From assembly GCA_026396425.1 (NCBI GenBank), contig JAPLWU010000113.1, positions 1 through 7,343 of the forward strand: 7,343 nt of DNA, written 5' to 3'. The notes under the pieces were generated by a model. The model ran no database searches. It worked only from the letters and a program-made list of their open reading frames with translations, and was not told where the DNA came from. Both the position numbers and the translations under genes were made by a program. The DNA is from Microcaldota archaeon (GTDB taxonomy: Archaea > Micrarchaeota > Micrarchaeia > Burarchaeales > JAKAKT01). Below, in pieces: positions 1 to 6,516 of the stretch. Positions within the stretch are counted from its first letter, which is position 1, and the number at the start of each line of letters is the position of its first letter.

Positions 1-1472
1 AGGTTCTTCGTGTTAAAGCAAAACATTGAGTCGCGCACGTTCTCGCAGTTGTGGAGAAAATAAGAGTCCGAGCAGTAGTTGCAACTGTCCACCTCAAAGC
101 ATCGCGAGATGTTGTTGGAGTAGTAAGATTTTATGCACGAAGACGACGAGAAAACGGTATTGCAACCGAACAGGCGCTCTGAGTCGCGCGGCCAGTAGGT
201 GAAGGCACAGAATTTGCAAAGGCAGTACATGCCGCCCTTGTAGCAGTTCTGGGCGCTGAAACCGACTGCCGTTTCAATGAGGTTAACCGTGGTTTTGAGC
301 CTTATTTCAGTCGTGAAGCACGCTATTTTCCCGATAATCGACGCGGTATTCTCCAGCGTCAGCTTCTCGGCTTCGGCCTCTCCGATGCGCAAGACATCCC
401 CGGCGAGCAGGCTTTCCTCTCTGGTTACAACTCTTTCTTTTGGAATCCACTTGTACGGAATGATGTCCGATGCGTAAAGCTCCTGCCCGCTTATGCAAGA
501 GTTGAGCTTCCACACCTCCCTCCCGTATTTTGTAAGCCAATCGCCGTATTCGTCAAACCCCTTCGGCTGTTCCCCAAACAACGTCTGAAAGGTGTTATCG
601 AAAGCCTTCTCAATCGGCTTGCGGTCCGTCTTCCCCTCCTGCCTTGCGGCAGCGGCAGCTTTCTTTATGTTGTCGAGCTGGCTATCGAAACCCTGCCCGA
701 ACGTCTCACCGCCTGACAGTATCTCAACTAAGGAAGGAAGTTTTTTCTTGGAGATGAGCTCCGCCCTCATGTCTTCTACGAGCTTCCCCCTTATCTTGCG
801 GTATTTCTCGGGCGAAAGCTGCAGGTTCCCTATCACATACGGCCGGCCTTTGACATTGAAGGAGAACATGATGTTCTGGCAGTCCTCGCAACCGAAGGTG
901 AAGTAGGAGTCGCTGCAGTTGTAAGTGCTCCAGCCCTCGAAGGCGCGCTTGTTCCCGTAGGTGTCCAAGCCCCGTATTATGAAATTCGACGTGGTATCGT
1001 TGTTCGCGCCGAACAGGTTTTCCGAGTATCTTATGAACGAGCTGTAGGCGATGTTTTTCGAGTCGCTTACGAAACCAGAGCCCAGCACATAGTGCGAATT
1101 GGTCACGTTCGAGGACTTGGAGACAAATTTTGAATTTCCGAGCACGACGTTTCCGGCGTAATAGATTCTCTCCTGAACCGCCTCGATTATGGAGTCTATG
1201 TCCTTCACGTCGTTTATCCCGAGCGGCTCGAACTTTTTGCCGAAGTCGAACTCGTCAAAGCTCGCCCACCTGGAGTTCGGGTCGTAGTGGGGGACGGCAT
1301 ACGTCACGACGCTATCGGATTTAGATGACTTCCGCTCAGTCATGGGGTCCCTGCCTGCGCAAATCCAGTCGGCGTAGTCCTCCAAGGGCCCAATCTCGGC
1401 CCCAAGCATGAGCTTGCAGGCCAGGTCCCACGTCTTTTGCAGCTCGGTTTGCGCCGGATCAGGTTTTTCCAT
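1..1472 (-). CDS. Cys/Ser/Asn-rich duplicated-module protein, paralog A (C-terminus cut by window edge)
   Basis: The frame is open for 490 codons from ATG at 1472 to the left edge; about 50 C-terminal residues are missing judging by paralog B. GGTG at 1481-1484 lies 8 bases before the ATG. Two homologous modules are visible. Module 1 has a helical segment (residues 11-37, with TWDLACKLMLG), a solenoid-like stretch (107-205, repeated S.NV..S.Y and SK.IAYSSF patterns, then NCSDSYFTFGCEDCQN) and a closing IGNLQLSPEKYRKIRGKL. Module 2 repeats the helix (287-315, IEKAFDNTFQTLFG), then C417-C419-C422 before YWPRDSERLFG, then VDSCNYCSDSYFLHNCENV. There is no signal peptide or membrane segment, so it is probably cytoplasmic. 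From memory it resembles Cys-rich repeat proteins misannotated 'Caib/BaiF' in candidate-phylum genomes, minus their N-terminal zinc ribbon. The function is unknown; a beta-solenoid scaffold or binding protein is my inference. It may be co-transcribed with the gene 44 bases upstream. Confidence 0.88.
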   Translation of the reverse strand, partial: MEKPDPAQTELQKTWDLACKLMLGAEIGPLEDYADWICAGRDPMTERKSSKSDSVVTYAVPHYDPNSRWASFDEFDFGKKFEPLGINDVKDIDSIIEAVQERIYYAGNVVLGNSKFVSKSSNVTNSHYVLGSGFVSDSKNIAYSSFIRYSENLFGANNDTTSNFIIRGLDTYGNKRAFEGWSTYNCSDSYFTFGCEDCQNIMFSFNVKGRPYVIGNLQLSPEKYRKIRGKLVEDMRAELISKKKLPSLVEILSGGETFGQGFDSQLDNIKKAAAAARQEGKTDRKPIEKAFDNTFQTLFGEQPKGFDEYGDWLTKYGREVWKLNSCISGQELYASDIIPYKWIPKERVVTREESLLAGDVLRIGEAEAEKLTLENTASIIGKIACFTTEIRLKTTVNLIETAVGFSAQNCYKGGMYCLCKFCAFTYWPRDSERLFGCNTVFSSSSCIKSYYSNNISRCFEVDSCNYCSDSYFLHNCENVRDSMFCFNTKN

Positions 1473-1489
1473 ACCACTCACACCTTCCA

Positions 1490-1509
1490 CGCAGTAAAAA
1501 ATCGCTGCG
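1490..1509 (-). other. Small hairpin with T-run between two minus-strand genes
   Basis: CGCAG (1490-1494) and CTGCG (1505-1509) form a 5-bp inverted repeat whose loop carries six T's on the minus strand. It lies in the 44-base gap between the 324-residue gene and paralog A. It could partly terminate transcription or be chance. I see no convincing separate TATA box for paralog A here, only a weak T-rich tract about 27 bases before its ATG. Confidence 0.25.
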
Positions 1510-1516
1510 AAAGTTT

Positions 1517-2491
1517 TTACTCCAATCGTTTCGCGGCCTCTTTCGCATCGTCAAGAATCTTTTCCAGCGCTTTGATACGCCCCACAAGTTTTTCGCCAGA
1601 AGCACCGTCTATGCCCTGCCACCACCTCGCGTAGCACCAGTCAACTTGTCCTCTGAGCCATTCGAGGTGTTTCTTCAAATCTGCGGCCACATCTGTCATG
1701 TCTGGCGCTTCGACTAATAGAGGACGTGATGAATCGCTTACTGTGAGCCCATAATCGATGGAATCGCTAATTCCTTCGCGATGAACGCAGCCAATCACGA
1801 AGCCGACAAATGCGGACTCTGGCATAGATTGAACGCATTTGATGGGGCGTTCGCCGGCCGGATGGTAGGCGGTATCGTCAGCCAGAAGAAAATGTGTGGA
1901 TTTGTAGGCATACCTTTGGCTGGTTTCTCGAATCCCTGAGGGGGGCGTGATAACGCTAATGGCTTTTGGGTCTATGTCTAGTATTGCTTCGATATCACTA
2001 TCCGTGACTCCCGTATAGTGTTTTTTAATAGTCAAATCAAATTTGTCCTTCGCAAGGTCCGCTACAAGCCGTTCTCTGCAATCAAGCCCTCGGTATTGGC
2101 CAGGTATAATTGCTGTTAGGTAGAAGGATTCATAGGAAGAGTACAATACGCGGGAGTCAGTGTATAAGTCATATACATCGTAACGTGCCCTAACTCCTAC
2201 AGTGACCTTGTCGCCTATTTTTTCTCCGTCTTTTGCCTTTATCAATAGGGTACTTGTGCTTGGGGCTTTCTCAACATCGGAGCTGGTGTCGCATATGAGG
2301 CGCTCTGAGATACAAGGAGGGAGTTTACCGCGTTCACTGGGTGATGCGGCCAATGGGGCGAAGCGCGTGTGTGAAATGGCTGGCACGCCGTCTTGAATTA
2401 GTCTTAGTCTTTCCAGCGGAGTGAGGAATCTACCGCCTTTATAAAGCGCAACGCGCGAAGACCTGAGCAATTCGCCGGTTGTACCCGCCAT
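1517..2491 (-). CDS. Uncharacterised 324-residue protein with atypical codon use
   Basis: I do not recognise this protein. The frame also opens at an upstream GTG (2500). I prefer ATG at 2491 because GAGGTGA (2497-2503) sits 5 bases before it and the upstream GTG lies inside that ribosome site. The protein appears soluble: no signal peptide or convincing transmembrane helix. Residues 1-60 are basic and mixed, 80-130 look beta-rich (VTVGVRARYDVYDLY), and residue 234 onward includes GCVHREGISDSIDYGL. The last 60 residues are predicted helical, possibly coiled coil (DLKKHLEWLRGQVDWCYARWWQG, then KLVGRIKALEKILDDAKEAAKRLE). Five cysteines (60, 67, 138, 219, 235) precede a sixth at 286, without a CxxC pair. 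Codons mix AAA, CGC/CGT/CGA, TTG and CTA freely, whereas the neighbouring genes favour AAG, AGG and GAG. That suggests a different origin or low expression. It has its own promoter, divergent from the Lrp-type regulator, which may control it (inference). Confidence 0.8.
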   Translation of the reverse strand: MAGTTGELLRSSRVALYKGGRFLTPLERLRLIQDGVPAISHTRFAPLAASPSERGKLPPCISERLICDTSSDVEKAPSTSTLLIKAKDGEKIGDKVTVGVRARYDVYDLYTDSRVLYSSYESFYLTAIIPGQYRGLDCRERLVADLAKDKFDLTIKKHYTGVTDSDIEAILDIDPKAISVITPPSGIRETSQRYAYKSTHFLLADDTAYHPAGERPIKCVQSMPESAFVGFVIGCVHREGISDSIDYGLTVSDSSRPLLVEAPDMTDVAADLKKHLEWLRGQVDWCYARWWQGIDGASGEKLVGRIKALEKILDDAKEAAKRLE

Positions 2492-2535
2492 AGTTTTCAC
2501 CTCGTTTTGTATGTTGGAACTACTCGCTCATTCTA

Positions 2536-2544
2536 AAGATATAA
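2536..2544 (-). promoter_or_regulatory. TATA box of the 324-residue gene
   Basis: On the minus strand the sequence reads CCTTATATCTTT, centred near 2540. A start about 26 bases downstream gives an mRNA beginning near 2514, with a leader of roughly 23 bases containing the GAGGTGA ribosome site. It shares a 118-base divergent region with the Lrp promoter. Confidence 0.5.
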
Positions 2545-2578
2545 GGATTGGCACGAAAAAGCTGAAAAATTAGGAATA

Positions 2579-2586
2579 TTTATAAT
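2579..2586 (+). promoter_or_regulatory. TATA box of the tandem Lrp gene; leaderless start
   Basis: TTTATAAT is centred about 27 bases before the ATG at 2610, the distance expected between an archaeal TATA box and the first transcribed base. No GGTG or GGAG lies just before the ATG (the run is CTCTAATAAGTAAAAT), so a leaderless mRNA is the simplest reading. CTAAAG (2533-2538) and CTTTAG (2588-2593) are inverted copies flanking both TATA boxes, and are possible half-sites for a regulator. Confidence 0.55.
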
Positions 2587-2609
2587 ACTTTAGCTCTAAT
2601 AAGTAAAAT

Positions 2610-3596
2610 ATGGCTCGCGAACTCCTGGACCTTCGGGATAAGAAGATGCTACGGGAGCTCGACATGAACGCGAAGATGAGCCGCAAGGTCCTTGCCAGGC
2701 GTCTCCGCCTCTCCAAGCAGGCCGTTCTATACCGCATAGGGAAAATGCAGGAGCGCGGCCTGCTTCTCGGCGCGATAACCATATTCGACTCGGCAGTTGT
2801 CGGAAAGCGCTGGTTTAGAGTTGTGCTCCAAACGAAGAGCATGAACAAGGATGAAAAGCTCGCTTTCATCGAGTTCTTCGGGAAGCACCCGAACATTGTA
2901 TGGCTCGGAGAGGTTGGGGGCAACTGGGACTATGTTATAAACTTCATGGCGGACGACCAGTTCGCCTTCAACGAGATATTCGAGCAAATTCTCTCCAAGT
3001 GGGGGCATTTCATCCAGAAATACGAGGTCCTGACTTACATAAACATCAGGGACCAGGAGCGCGCATACCTCTTGCCAGACTACAAGAAAAAGAGACAGTT
3101 CATGCTGCACGAGATGAGGTACAACCGGGAAGTAAAGCTTGACGATTTGGACAGGCGGATAATAGGCATTCTCTCAAAGGATGCGTGGAAATCGGCTCTG
3201 GAGATAGGCAACTCGCTCGGGGTAAGCTACAAAACAGTGCAGAACAGGATAAGGGCGCTCGAGCAGAACGGGGTGATACTCGGCTACAGACTTATCGTGC
3301 ACCCAAGGAAACTCGGCTACGAGTCATACATGTTGTTCTTAGGCATTCACGTTTACCGCCCGGAACTGGAAAAGAAGCTTTACGAGTTCCTTGACCATCC
3401 GAACGTGACTTTCCTGGTGAAGCACCTTGGCACCTGGCGCATCGGCATGGAAGTCGAGGTATCGTCCGCAAGGGAATTCCAGGATTTTCTTATAGAATTG
3501 CGGAGCAGGTTCGGGGACATAATCTCGGCTTACGAGACTTTCCCCATATTCCACGACCACGTTATTAACTACTTCCCGGAAGCCTGTTTAAAGTAG
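2610..3596 (+). CDS. Tandem double Lrp/AsnC-type transcriptional regulator
   Basis: DNA-binding regulator of the Lrp/AsnC (feast/famine) family, about twice the usual 150-residue length because it holds two complete units. Unit 1 has a winged helix-turn-helix at residues 6-55 (LDLRDKKMLRELDMN; recognition helix SKQAVLYRIGKMQERG) and a RAM ligand/oligomerisation domain at about 66-146 (GNWDYVINFMADD). After a basic linker (158-176), unit 2 has the helix-turn-helix at 177-226 (LDDLDRRIIGILSKDA; SYKTVQNRIRALEQNG) and RAM at 236-315 (GTWRIGMEVEVSS). Both recognition helices and both RAM glycine/aromatic motifs are kept, so both halves look functional. Usual Lrp proteins work as dimers or octamers of single units; a fused pair would give a built-in pseudo-dimer (inference). 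It is divergent from the 324-residue gene and convergent with paralog B, with 22 bases between stops. Its effector is unknown. Confidence 0.93.
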   Translation: MARELLDLRDKKMLRELDMNAKMSRKVLARRLRLSKQAVLYRIGKMQERGLLLGAITIFDSAVVGKRWFRVVLQTKSMNKDEKLAFIEFFGKHPNIVWLGEVGGNWDYVINFMADDQFAFNEIFEQILSKWGHFIQKYEVLTYINIRDQERAYLLPDYKKKRQFMLHEMRYNREVKLDDLDRRIIGILSKDAWKSALEIGNSLGVSYKTVQNRIRALEQNGVILGYRLIVHPRKLGYESYMLFLGIHVYRPELEKKLYEFLDHPNVTFLVKHLGTWRIGMEVEVSSAREFQDFLIELRSRFGDIISAYETFPIFHDHVINYFPEACLK

Positions 3597-3611
3597 ATTA
3601 AATTGGCTCGC

Positions 3612-3625
3612 TTCATTTTTATTTT
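3612..3625 (+). terminator. T-rich terminator of the Lrp-type gene
   Basis: TTCATTTTTATTTT begins 15 bases after the regulator's TAG and has no strong stem before it, the form of intrinsic archaeal termination. It overlaps the TAA and last codons of the convergent paralog B. Confidence 0.5.
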
Positions 3626-5214
3626 CCCGCGCCGATGTTGTAGACGTCCCACTTTAGGTTTTTCGTTTTTTCTATTTCTCCGGCAATCTGCTCGAGGAAA
3701 GACTGCTTTATGTTTTTGTATTTGTCTTGTGCAAGGGGCGCGTTACCGATTGAGTGGTTCAGGTTCTTCACGTTGAAGCAGAACATTGAATCTCGAACGT
3801 TCTCGCAGTTGTGGGAGAAGTAAAGGTCGCTGCTGTCCTCGCAGCTGTCGACCTCGAAAGTCCTCGTCAGCATTTTTGAATAATGGGAATTTATGCAGAA
3901 GGACGAGTTGAGGGCCGCCGAGGAGCCGAAAATGTGCTCCGAGTGCCTGGGCCAGAAGCAGTAGCCGCATTTCTTTGAATATACGTACGGGGAGCCGCGG
4001 TAGCAGTCCTCGGAATGCTGCGTAATCGCGCATTCTATCAGGTTCACAAGCGTGCCCGTTTTCCCGTCAAGGGCGAGATATGCGATTGGGTGGAGTTTTT
4101 TCGCGAGGAAATCGGAATCCAGCTTGAGTTCGCCTATTGCTTCTGGCTCTAATCTGAATTCGCCAACCTTTCTTATTTCCTCATCACCAACCAGGCGGCC
4201 TTTTATCTTGTAGATTTCCGCGACTCGCGAGAGGTAGCCTGCGGCAAAAATCCGCTGGCCCGTCAGCGGGGAAGTGAGGGAAAGCACCTCGGATTTCGGC
4301 GAGTGTTTCTGCAGGAGCTTTGAGTAGTCGTCTATGTTCTTCAGCTCCCTGCCCAAAATCAGGCGCGTCGTCTTTGAAAAGGCCGACTCGATTACGCTCT
4401 TGTCGAGCTTCTCCTTCTTTGCCCTCATTTCCAATTTGATTTCCGGGGGGTAATCGCAGGATTTTTCGATTATTTCGAGAAGCGAGAATACGCGCTTGTT
4501 CTTCTTCAGCGTATCCGCAATTTCGGATACCAGCTTGGATTTCAATGCGAGGTATTTGTCCTTTGGCAGTTCCATATTGCCGACGAGATGCATCTTTGCC
4601 TCAGCGCCGAAGGAGAACATGCAGTCGGCGCAGCTCTGCAGATTAGCCGAGTAGTAGCAGTCGCTGCTCAGATATGTGGTGTGGCACTCGAAATACCGCC
4701 TGTTCCTGTGGCCCTCGGTGCATTTTATGGCATGCTGGGATTCCGCATCGGCATAAGTGCCAAACGAATACTCCTGCATCTTCGTGGTGTCGCAGTAGGC
4801 AATGTACTTTGAGTCGTTCACCAGTATTGAGCGGTAAACGAAACTCGAGTCAACCACGTTGCTGCTTTTTTCCACGAATTGCGAATTCCCGAGGATGACG
4901 TTTCCGGTGTAGTGGAACCTTTCCTGCAGTGCTTCCACTATCGAGTCAATGTCCTTGATTTCGTTTATATCGAGGGGCTCGAAAGTTTTTCCCATGTCGA
5001 GCTGGTCGAGGCCGATGAACTTCGCTTTCTTTGAGTAGTCGACTATGGAGAGATAAACGTCGTCGCCTGCCTCGGAATGCTCAACCCTCGGGGGTTGCAC
5101 GTATTCGTTTAGCCATTCCTCGAAATCCCTGAGCTCTCCGACCTCCTGGCCGAAAAGCACTTTCGTGGTGGATTTCCACGCCTTGTTGAGGTAGTTGTAA
5201 ACGTCTGAGGCCAT
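3619..5214 (-). CDS. Cys/Ser/Asn-rich duplicated-module protein, paralog B
   Basis: Complete homologue of paralog A, 531 residues from the preferred ATG at 5214. An in-frame ATG at 5250 adds 12 residues. The 5214 start matches paralog A's N-terminus in length (22 versus 24 residues before the LFG/MLG motif), and the TATA box at 5267-5273 is too close to 5250. Module 1: helix 7-38 (LNKAWKSTTKVLFG ... DFEEWL), conserved KTFEPLDINEIKDIDSI near 76-92, solenoid-like 104-200, closing GNMELPKDKYLALKSKL. Module 2: helix 275-302 (IESAFSKTTRLILG), C416-C419 followed by FWPRHSEHIFG, then EVDSCEDSSDLYFSHNCENVRDSMFCFN and GNAPLAQDKYKNIKQSFLEQI. The two module ends align over about 57 residues at an offset of 278. 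The long insert at 310-390 exists only in module 2. No signal peptide or membrane helix is seen. Function unknown; CxxC may bind metal (inference). Confidence 0.9.
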   Translation of the reverse strand: MASDVYNYLNKAWKSTTKVLFGQEVGELRDFEEWLNEYVQPPRVEHSEAGDDVYLSIVDYSKKAKFIGLDQLDMGKTFEPLDINEIKDIDSIVEALQERFHYTGNVILGNSQFVEKSSNVVDSSFVYRSILVNDSKYIAYCDTTKMQEYSFGTYADAESQHAIKCTEGHRNRRYFECHTTYLSSDCYYSANLQSCADCMFSFGAEAKMHLVGNMELPKDKYLALKSKLVSEIADTLKKNKRVFSLLEIIEKSCDYPPEIKLEMRAKKEKLDKSVIESAFSKTTRLILGRELKNIDDYSKLLQKHSPKSEVLSLTSPLTGQRIFAAGYLSRVAEIYKIKGRLVGDEEIRKVGEFRLEPEAIGELKLDSDFLAKKLHPIAYLALDGKTGTLVNLIECAITQHSEDCYRGSPYVYSKKCGYCFWPRHSEHIFGSSAALNSSFCINSHYSKMLTRTFEVDSCEDSSDLYFSHNCENVRDSMFCFNVKNLNHSIGNAPLAQDKYKNIKQSFLEQIAGEIEKTKNLKWDVYNIGAGK

Positions 5215-5266
5215 GATGACACTATCCACTGCTTGTTGATTCTTAGGCATGAACTTGTTAATATGG

Positions 5267-5273
5267 ATTTATA
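5267..5273 (-). promoter_or_regulatory. TATA box of paralog B
   Basis: Minus-strand TCTATAAATCC. Its centre is 20 bases from the ATG at 5250 but would place a start near 5244, giving a leader of about 30 bases to the ATG at 5214. This supports the internal start. Confidence 0.5.
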
Positions 5274-5283
5274 GACAAAGTTC

Positions 5284-5301
5284 CCCGAGGTAAGTCTCGG
5301 G
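5284..5301. repeat. Inverted repeat CCCGAG/CTCGGG just upstream of paralog B promoter
   Basis: CCCGAG (5284-5289) and CTCGGG (5296-5301) enclose the loop GTAAGT. With a bulged C the stem extends by two T-A pairs. It lies 11 bases beyond the TATA box of paralog B and after the T-run ending the aminopeptidase gene. It could be an operator, a transcript-end stem or chance. Confidence 0.4.
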
Positions 5302-5313
5302 AAGGCGCTGCAG

Positions 5314-5320
5314 AAAAAAA
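5314..5320 (-). terminator. Poly-T terminator of the aminopeptidase gene
   Basis: Seven T's on the minus strand (ATCTTTTTTTCTG), 18 bases after the TAA of the M29 gene. This fits T-run-dependent archaeal termination and implies that paralog B is transcribed from its own promoter. Confidence 0.5.
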
Positions 5321-5338
5321 GATAGCGTCTTGCGGGGT

Positions 5339-6421
5339 TTATATCGTGAAAACGCCATTCTTCATTATTGTCTTCCCATCAACCTTTATTGTGCAGTTGA
5401 GAGGGATGCAGTCAACATGTGACTTCGCGCTCCACGTGGCTTTTGTTTCGTCCCCGTAGGAATCACCAAATGCCATATGGATTCCCGGCAATTTCTCGTC
5501 CTGAAGCAGGTTTCCTATCAGCTTGGTCAGGCCTACGTTAGTCCCGATTGCAAATTCGCCGACTCGGTTTGAATTCTCTCCCTGCTTGAGATAGTTGATT
5601 AGTTCTGCTTCTAGTTTTTTGTTTCTGGACTTAACGCTGGTTACAAACGAATCCTTTATCTCTATTCTGACCGAGCTTTTCAAAATACCGTATTTTTCGC
5701 TGAAATAATCCCCCAGAATGCCGTTGACGACGAATACGCCGTTTACTTTCGCGGGGCATGTGAAAACCTCGCCTTCCGGCAAGTTGCCCCACTTGCCCTG
5801 CTCGTGAAATTTGCCCTTGGAGTTTACCCATTTCATTTCCGGGCTGAATTCGGCGACTAGTCTCGTACCGGCAGGGGTGGAAACTTCTATCTTTTTTGCC
5901 CCCTTGACGATATCGTAGACTTTGTCGCTCATCTCGTGAACTTTCGAGTAGTCGACACACATGCCGTCTCTCATTATCTCTTCGCTTATGCTTATCATGT
6001 GGCCGTGACGGACTTTGAGGGTAGAAACAAGTTCCTTAATCAAAGGCATCCTGAATTTTATCTCTCCAGGCTGGCCGGTCGCAACGTAGAAAGTGACGGT
6101 TGGTTTAAAAGTTTCTAAGTCGGCTTTGAGTTTGCCAGGAAGTTCGACCAAAGGCCTTGTGCCGTAATCTTCAAGCACGACGAGTTCTACGTTTGGAGTT
6201 ATTTTTTTAGCCTCCTTGTAGATGGCCATTCCGATGTTCTTTCTTGCCTTGTCAGTCATTATGAAAACTTTGTCGCTGGATTTGACGCCCATGCAGGTCA
6301 CAACCGCCTGCTTTGCCCCGTATTGCATTGTTTTTTCAGAAGTTTTTGGGGGCACTAGGTGTTGTCCCGCAATTTCTCTCTTTGACTCGACTCTTGAAGC
6401 ATCTCGCTTAACGACCATCAT
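5339..6421 (-). CDS. M29-family metallo-aminopeptidase (leucyl aminopeptidase/AmpS-like)
   Basis: Releases N-terminal amino acids from peptides using a two-metal site; a cytoplasmic role in peptide turnover is the family norm. The 360 residues carry the family signatures: NLPEGEVFTCP (E216/E218), RVGEFAIGTN (E289), GIHMAFGDSYG (H315, Y322) and SHVDCIPLNCTIKVDG (H335, D337). These supply the glutamates, histidines, aspartate and catalytic tyrosine expected of M29. The N-terminal half (about 30-180) is the fold's nucleotide-binding-like domain (GVKSSDKVFIMTD). Bacterial members are near 410 residues; this shorter form is like archaeal ones. Residues 1-29 are a charged extension before the usual family start, and M32 is a weaker alternative. 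I keep ATG 6421 because GGTGG (6426-6430) lies 4 bases upstream, as in neighbouring genes. It has its own TATA box and a T-run after its stop. Confidence 0.92.
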   Translation of the reverse strand: MMVVKRDASRVESKREIAGQHLVPPKTSEKTMQYGAKQAVVTCMGVKSSDKVFIMTDKARKNIGMAIYKEAKKITPNVELVVLEDYGTRPLVELPGKLKADLETFKPTVTFYVATGQPGEIKFRMPLIKELVSTLKVRHGHMISISEEIMRDGMCVDYSKVHEMSDKVYDIVKGAKKIEVSTPAGTRLVAEFSPEMKWVNSKGKFHEQGKWGNLPEGEVFTCPAKVNGVFVVNGILGDYFSEKYGILKSSVRIEIKDSFVTSVKSRNKKLEAELINYLKQGENSNRVGEFAIGTNVGLTKLIGNLLQDEKLPGIHMAFGDSYGDETKATWSAKSHVDCIPLNCTIKVDGKTIMKNGVFTI

Positions 6422-6452
6422 GCGACCACCCTAGCAAATTACGCTTTTTAAT

Positions 6453-6460
6453 TTTATAAA
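6453..6460 (-). promoter_or_regulatory. TATA box of the aminopeptidase gene
   Basis: Palindromic TTTATAAA. A start about 26 bases downstream falls near 6431, giving a leader of roughly 10 bases that just includes the GGTGG ribosome site. Confidence 0.65.
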
Positions 6461-6473
6461 CTTATTGCGCATC

Positions 6474-6510
6474 AAAAATTCGAAAAAGAAGTCGGAAAAG
6501 TAGGAAAACG
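6474..6510 (-). terminator. Repeated T-runs ending the small nuclease-like gene
   Basis: On the minus strand, four T-runs (TTTT, TTTT, TTTTT, TTTTT) follow one another within 37 bases, starting 7 bases after the TAA. Multiple U-tracts without a stem are typical of archaeal 3' ends. Confidence 0.5.
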
Positions 6511-6516
6511 ACTGGT

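Noticed and set aside
1..1472. Possibility that paralog A is a broken gene
   Set aside because: I translated the whole minus strand from 1472 to the edge: 490 uninterrupted codons with all expected motifs. It is incomplete only because the window ends.
2727..3110. Minus-strand frame of 127 residues inside the Lrp-type gene
   Set aside because: Antisense shadow; the plus-strand frame has clear Lrp/AsnC domains over the whole stretch.
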